Source: Homalodisca vitripennis (lineage: Eukaryota; Arthropoda; Insecta; Hemiptera; Cicadellidae). From it: a DNA stretch of 64,000 nt. The stretch covers positions 70,997,501 to 71,061,500 of the forward strand of contig NC_060215.1 in assembly GCF_021130785.1 (NCBI RefSeq), read 5' to 3'. Under the pieces are notes generated by a model. That model was not told where the DNA came from. It did not search any database and worked only from the letters and a program-made list of their open reading frames with translations. Every line of letters starts with the position of its first letter. The first letter of the stretch is position 1. The translations under genes and the position numbers were made by a program. Positions 56,228-64,000 of this stretch are shown here, one piece after another.

Positions 56228-58405
56228 GATGGGTCAAGTGATTTCTTGCCAAAACTTCCGTCTTTATCAAGAACGTTTGGCTCATTGCCTGATAACATAG
56301 AAGAGAACCTAGAAGATGCCAAAAGAATTAAGGACCAAATGCAATTAAATTTTTTGCTGATCGGAACTTGTGATGGCAGTTTACATTTGAGTGTATTTGG
56401 ACTTTTCTCTTGTGGTGTGATGAATATAAACAAGTATATGACAGATAATGAAAAAGATAAGCATACCTCAGTATTGAATGCAGAAATGAGTTCTGATATG
56501 AAATCATTGCACTTATTAGTTGCAGTTGATAAAAATAAATTTTATGCAGAAACTGTTAAGGAGGATAGTGTGGTCCCAAAAACAGATGTTGATGTTTCAA
56601 ATCAAAAGGAAAATTTAGGTGTTGAAACAAAAGTTAATGAAGATAATACTACATCAAATGATTTGAAAGCAGAAGACAGTAAGGGGAAGGAAAATTCTAA
56701 CAAAACATCTGGTGACGAATGTGAACAGGTTATTGAAAGGGAATTTAAAATAGTTATACTAGATACAAGAGTTTTATCATCCAGATCTCGTGAGCTTCAT
56801 GCCCTCTCTTTGAAACATGGACATATAATATCTCTACTAGATTACTTATCCCAAACAATGCGTTCTATAATTGAAGCGTGGGAAAACATATATATCTTAG
56901 AGATTGAATCAAAACTTTCCAAACATGCAGCATCACTTCCAGAAGGTTCTGTGTCAGCCGATTTCCTAGAATTGTTATTGTTTGGTATGCCTTCAGAATC
57001 CCTAGGAAATTTTTTAATGAAAGATTTAAATGATAAAGGCATTAAAAAGCTTGGCCATTCCATTGAACTAAGCCATTCTAATATACAAAAGTTAATATTG
57101 AAACATCTTTTATCTGTTGGACAAAGTCTTGCATATCACCTAGCAGAGATGAAGGGAATGGCAAAACTGACAGATCGTTTCAAAGTTTTGGGATTGGAAG
57201 AAGAAACTGTAGCAGAAGCTTTTAGTGCAGCTGGAGCTTTTCTGATAAAAGCCACTGAAGTCCAACTTGTCATAGATGAGAGTATGAAGAGGTACAAGGC
57301 ATTTTTCCGGTGGCTTTATGCTATAATTTTAAGAATAACAGATGATCGAATTCCAGACCTTACAATGTCAGATTTAAACCAACAGGATTTAGAGTTTATT
57401 GCAGAATACTTATACAAATTGGATGTTAAAATTGACCAGGATGGAGTGACAAAAAGACACTGTTATTTGGATCATTTGGGCCAATATTTGGTGAACAGTG
57501 ATCTAACCGTCCCTAGCAATGAAGAGAACGACAACTTATGGCAACGGCTGCTGCAACAGAATCCTTGTCTTCAAGAACACTTTTGTGTTATTAAAAGGTG
57601 TAAAAATACATCTCTGCTTCAACAACACGACAGGCTAAAAGAGGCCACAACTAATGTTTTTAAAACTCCGGAATATGCAATAGGAAACATGTTCCAATTG
57701 AAAGAAATTGTTGACATAGGTAAAATTGCTTGTAAGAGGTTATCTATGTGTTTAGTTGATGACAATATGGTTCTTTTAAGTATCATTGAATCAAATTCAC
57801 CAGACAGCTTTCAGTTGATTCAAATTCCAACAAATGGAAACAAATCAGATGTTAGAATAAAAACTGTGTTATTTAAAACGGAAGATGAAGTTGTAATGAA
57901 GTGTTTGGATGTTCAGTTTTATCTTCCTGAAGTCCTATCAGTCCTTTTAGAAGAGAAAGATGAAAATAGAAATGCTGTCATTGTTCAGATGAAGTCCAAG
58001 ACTATTTATGAGAACACAGAAGACATAATTAATGGCAATTCATTGACAGGTTCTATAGTAACACGTCAAATTCCAGATTTAGTAGCTTCAATTTTTGCTG
58101 TTAGTGGAACTCGTAAAGTAGCAATTGTTTTGTCTAAAAGCCGAAGGAAAGTTAGGCTTTTTGAAATGGAAGCTGAAGATGATGATGAAGAAGAAGAAAT
58201 GGTTCTACTAGAACCTCCAGCAAATTTTGCAGAAGCCCAAAAAGGGTACTACAAACCAATAACTGAAGAAGTAGTTGTTGATGATGAGGAAAACAGCTCC
58301 AATTTAGACGATTCCTACAAGTTAGTGTTAGATACCAGCAAAACCTCTTCAGAATGTAATAGCAGTGTAAAATCTTATCTAGAGGAAAGAGGAGAAAACA
58401 ACTGA
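56228..58405 (+). CDS. ANAPC4: ANAPC4 last coding exon (APC4 subunit of the anaphase-promoting complex)
   Basis: APC4 is a scaffold subunit of the anaphase-promoting complex/cyclosome, the nuclear ubiquitin ligase that drives mitotic exit. This exon starts in phase 0 after TTTCAG at DGSSDFLPKLPSL and gives 725 residues (about 137-861 of the whole). It holds the rest of the WD40 propeller, an acidic loop (about 247-310, apparently longer than in vertebrates), then the helical Apc4-long domain (about 325-530: IIEAWENI, LLFGMPSESLGNFLM, IKKLGHSIELSHSNIQKL, HLAEMKGMAKL, MKRYKAFFRWLYAIILR). A second WD40-like half and an acidic tail (EAEDDDEEEEM) follow. The gene looks intact. Matches are from memory of animal APC4. 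Confidence 0.95.
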   Translation, partial: DGSSDFLPKLPSLSRTFGSLPDNIEENLEDAKRIKDQMQLNFLLIGTCDGSLHLSVFGLFSCGVMNINKYMTDNEKDKHTSVLNAEMSSDMKSLHLLVAVDKNKFYAETVKEDSVVPKTDVDVSNQKENLGVETKVNEDNTTSNDLKAEDSKGKENSNKTSGDECEQVIEREFKIVILDTRVLSSRSRELHALSLKHGHIISLLDYLSQTMRSIIEAWENIYILEIESKLSKHAASLPEGSVSADFLELLLFGMPSESLGNFLMKDLNDKGIKKLGHSIELSHSNIQKLILKHLLSVGQSLAYHLAEMKGMAKLTDRFKVLGLEEETVAEAFSAAGAFLIKATEVQLVIDESMKRYKAFFRWLYAIILRITDDRIPDLTMSDLNQQDLEFIAEYLYKLDVKIDQDGVTKRHCYLDHLGQYLVNSDLTVPSNEENDNLWQRLLQQNPCLQEHFCVIKRCKNTSLLQQHDRLKEATTNVFKTPEYAIGNMFQLKEIVDIGKIACKRLSMCLVDDNMVLLSIIESNSPDSFQLIQIPTNGNKSDVRIKTVLFKTEDEVVMKCLDVQFYLPEVLSVLLEEKDENRNAVIVQMKSKTIYENTEDIINGNSLTGSIVTRQIPDLVASIFAVSGTRKVAIVLSKSRRKVRLFEMEAEDDDEEEEMVLLEPPANFAEAQKGYYKPITEEVVVDDEENSSNLDDSYKLVLDTSKTSSECNSSVKSYLEERGENN

Positions 58406-58483
58406 CATTTTTATTCCTGAGGTTAGTTGTAGATTAATATTAATATACTACATTTGAATTAGGTTGTACGATTTTTAAATGTA

Positions 58484-59441
58484 CGAGGGTCGTCCACAAA
58501 GTAACCTCCGTTTTGAAATAAAAAATAAATCAGTTGAGATACAAAAAGTTTATTATATAAATGTTAAAACTACAGCTTTTCTCTACTTTTCTACATATTT
58601 ACCAAACTAATTCAAGCACTTATCATATCTTTTAACAGTTTTTGAAATTCCGTCTTTAAAAAAATCTGCCGCCTGAGAACGTAGCCAACCTGTCACAGCG
58701 TTTTGAAGCTCTTCATCACTCGCAAACCTCTGAGATGCAAGCCACCGCTTCATGTACGGGAAATGATAGAAATCACTGGGAGCCAGATCCGGGCTGTAGG
58801 GGGGGGGGGGGTCAAAAACGTCCCATTTGAACTTTTCCAAAAGTTCTGTTGTTCTTTGAGCTGTATGAAGACGGGCGTTGTCATGGACAAACACAACACC
58901 AAATGTCAGAAGACCATGACGCTTGTTTTGAATCGCTCGTCGTAGCCATTTTAAGGTTTCACAGTAAAAGGTTTCAGGAAAATGATCCGAAAGTTCCGAG
59001 ATTGTGAAGCGACGGTTCTTGCGAATTTTCTCATCCACTTTGTTCACCAAATCATCACTGACGAGAGATGGCCTACCACTCCGGTCTTCATCGTGAACGT
59101 TCGTTCTTCCATTTAAAAAAAACGAACCCATTGACGGACTACACCTTCCCTCATAATGTTGGGCCATACACCGCACTCAATTCACGATGAATTTCAGCTG
59201 CTGTGTAACTTTTCGACCACAGAAATCTTATTACACCACGTACTTCACACTTGGCGGGATTTTCTATCATGGCGCTCATGTTTTTACGTTGTAACAAAAG
59301 AACGTGCGATCGCACAATGCTCTCCCTTGCACAGCTAGAAGCGTACTGAACGGTTGCGCACACCGATGTGAGAATGGCGGCGCTACCCCCACTACTTATC
59401 GCGCCACGCCCAAACGGCGGTTACTTTATGGACGGCCCTCG
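58484..59441 (-). mobile_element. Internally deleted mariner in the likely ANAPC4 3' UTR
   Basis: TA flanks (58482-58483, 59442-59443) surround ends CGAGGGTCGTCCACAAAGTA and (reverse complement) CGAGGGCCGTCCATAAAGTA. At 958 bp it is shorter than the usual 1.3 kb. It lies less than 80 bp past the ANAPC4 stop, in the opposite orientation. Confidence 0.9.
58607..59363 (-). pseudogene. Mariner transposase lacking its first catalytic region
   Basis: The N-terminal piece reads MSAMIENPAKCEVRGVIRFL and SAVYGPTL before a frameshift near 59160. The other frame continues NGRTNVHDEDRSGRPSLVSD (linker), RRFTISELSDHFPE, then jumps to TFYCETLKWLRRAIQ. Thus the part with the first Asp is deleted. VFVHDNARLH (second Asp) and PPYSPDLAPSDFYHF (third Asp, DD34D spacing) remain. 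A 13-G tract at 58799-58811 encodes the Pro run before YSPDLAP. Confidence 0.85.
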
Positions 59442-59821
59442 TATCTTCAAAATTAGACTATCCACACTATTGTGGTTTATCTTAAATTAAAATACAGTCT
59501 TTCATAATAAGATGAGAGTATTAAGAGGCATGCAGTTTAGTCAATTAGTTTACTGCTAGTGTTATACTTATTTTACACTATAACTTACTTTGAATCTTAA
59601 ACCTTATTCTTTGCCATAAATTGAAAGAGAGATAATGTGGCATCGTTGTTGTAACAAAATCATTATGAACAAATTGAAGAAGAAGTCCTATTAAAACTTA
59701 ATATGGAATGAGATCTTAAGAGGAAGTGATACCAGAATTGGTAGGGTTTTTTAGTGGGTGAGATTTCCACTAACCAAGTGCTCTATAGTGGGTGCTAAAA
59801 ATGTATTAGCAGTTTCACACC

Positions 59822-59827
59822 AATAAA
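59822..59827 (+). terminator. Candidate ANAPC4 polyadenylation signal
   Basis: AATAAA in CCAATAAAATAGG is the first canonical signal noticed downstream of the stop outside the mariner. If used, the mariner is part of the 3' UTR. Cleavage site not verified. Confidence 0.3.
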
Positions 59828-59965
59828 ATAGGTAGGTGAATGTGGTAAGTAGTACTAGAATGGAATTTAGGTTGTAGTTATTATTTGTATATTTGACCTA
59901 ATTAGACATTGTGTCAGTATTTTTAGAAAATAGAAAAAGGACAATGTAATGATGAAACAGTCTAT

Positions 59966-62900
59966 ATAACAAGTAATTATATATTGTTTAGATTTAAACA
60001 AAATAAAAGTGTTATAAAATTGGAGTCTAATCTTCAGTTATTTTGCTTTCGGAAATGTGGAACATTGTGTAACCATTTTCCTTTATTTCTGCGGTTGTGA
60101 CTTATTCAATAATTGTTTTCTTCAAAATTCTTTAGTGAATCAATTAATCATAATAAAGACACATATAATCTTCAAATCTATATTTACTCAGATTTACAGA
60201 TTCTCGTAAGAAACTATAAATAAAAAAAAAAACTTATCAAAATATTCGTCAGACCAAATAAAATGCCTCCCTAATAAATAGAAATTTAACACTATTAACT
60301 TTTGTGTTTCTGAATGTAGTAAAATGTTATTAATAAGTCTTAAGTGTAATCATTATTAGCATACATAATAAACTATTAAAAGAATGTCTTCAAACTCACT
60401 GCATTTGGCACATTAGAATTGGAATGTTTTATATGTGGGACAAATAGTTACAATTTTGTATAATAAGAATACTGAGATAGAAGGTTACAATACAGTCTAT
60501 TTATACAATTATAGTTAAACTTACATTTACTCTTATAATTATAATTCCACTTACCTAATTTTAGGTAAGTGATTCAGACAGTGATTCAGTCTATTATCCT
60601 ATCTTATACCAATAGAATAGATAAAACATCTACAGAAATACAGCAACAACACGTTTCAAAGTAATGAGGACATACCTGTAGTGTGTCAGGTATAGCATGA
60701 CTGATGGAATACATGGAGGGACACCATCTGTCAAAGAGAGTATGCAACACTACTACCGCAGCTGAGAATTCTTAGCTCGTGGCTTATAGTGTATTGGTCA
60801 CCTTGTACTGTAGTTTTATTCATATCAGTGTGAATATAATATATAATAATAAAATAAAATAACTTTAAAAATTTAGTACGGACCAATATAGATTCGTGAA
60901 TCCTCATTTTATGGAAACAGAGACACAAGTTGGTTTAATAGAATAAAATTATACAATTAATTGTATAAATTAATTTAAAATGTTATAAATTAATCGACAG
61001 CTTTAGTTTACTGTGACACTCATTAGGTGCATAGTTAAAGTTTTTATTTTATTTTCAACTAATATCTTTAAATTTCTTGTAAGTTTTAATACGAATATCA
61101 CTTAAAAACTCTTAAATGATAATGCAATTTAACTATCTCAATTTCTTATGTTGTAAATTTACCATTCACAAAAAATACTGATTTACAGGATTTAGTAACA
61201 ATCAAGGGCATAATCCCTGTTAAATAATCTCCACTCCTCATTGTGGGAGTCCTAATTAGTCTCACAACAGTTTGTGAAATTTTAACAATTTTTTAGGCAA
61301 AAAGTAAAACAAAATGATTTAAATTATAATTTGAAAGAATTACATAAAATAGTGGTACATTCTGTATTTACTTTTTTAGTTTCCACGGTAAAATTAACTA
61401 CATGCCAAAATTAATTGACATACTTATCTGTTTAATGCATGCGTTAATATATAACAGTAGTATATCTTTTTAAGTTAATTCTTTTATTTTTTTTAGGAGG
61501 ATTGACTGTGATACTGGTTGATGCTGAGCTGAACTGCTGATTATACATTAAAGGTTTGAAGTGCAATGAAAAAAATATCAGTAAAATTAAGAACTTAATA
61601 TACTCAAATCTAATTCAGTTGAAAGATTTTTCGTTGCTCAAATTGCTTAAAGGTGCACTGTACAAATATGGTTCTTTAGTTATGTCTTCTCTAATGTTGT
61701 GCCACTGCATCTAACTGCCCAGTGTTTGTATTAAGTTTACTTCTGTGTTGAACTGGACTCTTTTATGTAAGTTGGATATATTTTTGTCTATACAGTTAAC
61801 AAATGATATATATTATTTCATGAATTTTTGTAATATTTCATTTTAAATTCACTAGCACTTCACTATTTTGCAAAACAGCTGAATTTATCATAAATTTACA
61901 TCATTGACCGCATTGGTGATATAAAACAATTTGTTTCATCACAATTAATTATGATCTGTTGTCCTGAGTTTTCTTTGTGAAAAATTATATAGTTATATTT
62001 CATTGCCATTAGCTGTTTGTGTGTATAAATGCTATCACTTTCTATTTTAAAGTACTTGATATTTTTAATTGGTTTGATATTCTGTGTAACTTATTTGTAT
62101 GACAAATATAGTGACATAGTTATCTGTCTTGCCAGTTCGTCTCATGAGTAGCATTGTATCGTTTTGTTATTGAACATGTCTTTTGCACCACTTTTGCTTT
62201 TCATGGTAGTAGTTTTTAACATCTTTTTAATAAGAAATTTTTTAATTTTCAGCTAAATAAATCACGTATACAATGGGTAAGGGTGTCCCTTTGTTCTCTC
62301 AAAACTTCAGTATTTAAGCTAGATTAATACTTAGAAAGTATCTTTACTATATCCTGGATGTATGTCAAATCTAATATTCTATGCTATTTTATTACATGGT
62401 CTCATCATACTTTTGGTTTGGTTAAAACATCCAAACTACTTAAAGGATGAATTTTGTTATTTTCAAAGCAATGTTCTATAAATTTATATGTCTATAAGGG
62501 TTAATATTTACTTAGAAAATAATGTGTTACCTACAGTGAAGAGTTGAAAAAATATGTAGAAACTTGTATAAACCAAATAAACAAAGATTATTTCATTTTT
62601 TGTTTTCTTACTGTGTCCTATCTGTATCATGTACATTATTTTTATAAGAATTAGTGCTGGTTTGTAACCCTAAAGTAAACTAGCATTTTATCATGATAAT
62701 GAATCATAAAATGAAACGTAATTAATTAGTTCATAACAAATATACACTAAACACCATTACAAGACAGGGCATTATCATTAATATAAGACATTCCATTAAA
62801 AATGTTGTTGCACTAAAAGGCTGTATTATTGCGTGAATTATATGAACTTAGATTTTCTTGTGACGTAGTTTTTTGAAAAGCTGAAAATTTGTGATTAAGT

Positions 62901-64000
62901 ACTTTAACTACCTAATTGACTGTGTACATTTAACATTTAAACAAAAGTACTAGTGCTTATTGTGCATATAAGATCTTTCTATAAGGTGGTAAGATAAATT
63001 CTTGGGGTGAAGATTTCCATAAATTCCTTCAGTGGTGCTTTAGTAAGTTTACTTTTCATGATATGGTTCCAGTTGATTTCTATGTCAGAGGCCATGTGGA
63101 ATTTGTCATAGAACTATGAGACATAATGTGGCACAAGATTGAATGTCACCAATGTGCGATAAATATCATCCAACTATGTTCTGTTGAAAAAGACAGCGGA
63201 ACATTATATTTTCCATTTTTGTATTTTGTTACAAAATTAGCAAATTAGTACAAACATTTGTGTTTCATCTTATGCCTTGGAAACTTGTGAATGTCTTTAT
63301 GAGTTTTGTTCTGATCACTCTGATTTTCTTCTACTACATAATGAAAATAAACAAGAGTGATAATTATGGTTACAGTGTAGTGTTTGATGAATAAACCGAT
63401 TTAAAAAATGTGAAATAATTTAATTGTATTTTTATTACAATTAAGAAATACATATGTTCTTTACGTTTAATCTTAAAAATTTATTTTCACACAGTAACAA
63501 TATTTTTAGTTTTCATTCTTTTATGAATCAAACTTACAAATTAATCATAATAAAAGATATTAAAAGGCAATAAAATTTGTTTAATTGAATTCCTAATGAG
63601 TAAAAATATTTATCAGAATTTTTTATTACAGTTTTTATAAATTAAATCATTGTATTAAAAAAAAATTCAACAATGCAAATCATATGAAAGGCTATTGATC
63701 ATTTGAGAAGTGCAATAATTGAAAACGATATTAATTTTTGGTGCGGTATAAACAGCTAGTGTCAAAGAAACATGATTAACACTCATAAAACAAATTTATA
63801 AACAAGAATTATTATAATTATATATGTTTATTAAAATTCATGAAACCACACAACCAATTTTGTTTCGGAATAATACAATTAAATATATAACAATGTATAT
63901 TGATTTTTAACTACCTTCGTATTGATTTTGAATCATTAAGCTTAATTTTCTAAAATTTGGTTGCTTTAAAATTTTATCATATAATTAAGTAGTAAAAGAA
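59966..64000. repeat. Large direct duplication, copy 2 (runs off the window)
   Basis: Same order and orientation as 1059-5846 without the tandem unit and the 438-bp element. Differences are scattered single bases, for example ATTTATACAATT against ATTTACACAATT, and short indels. Only the left junction is visible, 140 bp after the candidate ANAPC4 polyadenylation signal. Confidence 0.9.

Noticed and set aside
1..64000. CRISPR arrays, tRNA or rRNA genes, prokaryotic operons
   Set aside because: None seen. The 5S-like sequence at 33.8-33.95 kb is a SINE head with substitutions and a LINE-type tail, not a 5S gene.

Overview
This window looks like nuclear DNA from an arthropod, most likely an insect. 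It is AT-rich, has spliced genes with long introns, and is crowded with insect-type transposable elements (jockey-, I- and CR1-like LINEs, Ty3/gypsy, mariner, pogo, piggyBac, Kolobok-like). The order cannot be fixed from sequence alone. No bacterial-type operons, rRNA or tRNA genes, or CRISPR arrays were seen.

Only one ordinary host gene is recognised: ANAPC4, the APC4 subunit of the anaphase-promoting complex. It lies on the + strand from about 37.4 to 58.4 kb. Four coding exons (37372-37480, 39160-39288, 47158-47327, 56228-58405) join with canonical splice sites and consistent phases (1, 1, 0) into a protein of about 861 residues. Its third and fourth introns (7.9 and 8.9 kb) are large because transposons landed in them. 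The third holds a pogo deletion derivative, a DDD-transposase element that split a (TA)n microsatellite, and a LINE with another LINE inside it. The fourth holds a 6.1 kb I-like LINE with an 11-bp target duplication and a scrambled LINE scrap.

Layout. 1-1.04 kb: Ty3/gypsy RT-RNase H. 1.06-5.85 kb: first copy of a non-coding block whose second copy (about 1% different) fills 59.97-64 kb. 6-12.5 kb: degenerate LINE, deleted mariner, piggyBac tail, and a TTAA-flanked Kolobok-like element. 13.3-16.2 kb: minus-strand CR1/jockey-type LINE. 16.2-19.9 kb: largely unexplained AT-rich DNA. 20-21.8 kb: 3' half of a LINE. 22.2-29.3 kb: a jockey-like LINE broken up by later insertions. 30.1-32.6 kb: two inverted-repeat elements. 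33.5-36.6 kb: a mariner remnant carrying a 5S rRNA-derived SINE, next to a LINE whose 3' end the SINE shares. 37.3-58.4 kb: ANAPC4. 58.5-59.4 kb: a deleted mariner in the likely ANAPC4 3' UTR.

The points most worth following are the SINE/LINE pair with a shared 3' hairpin, the DDD-transposase element with perfect inverted repeats and a single-base frameshift, the 672-bp element with 54-bp perfect inverted repeats and an unknown 88-residue ORF, and the large direct duplication flanking the window.
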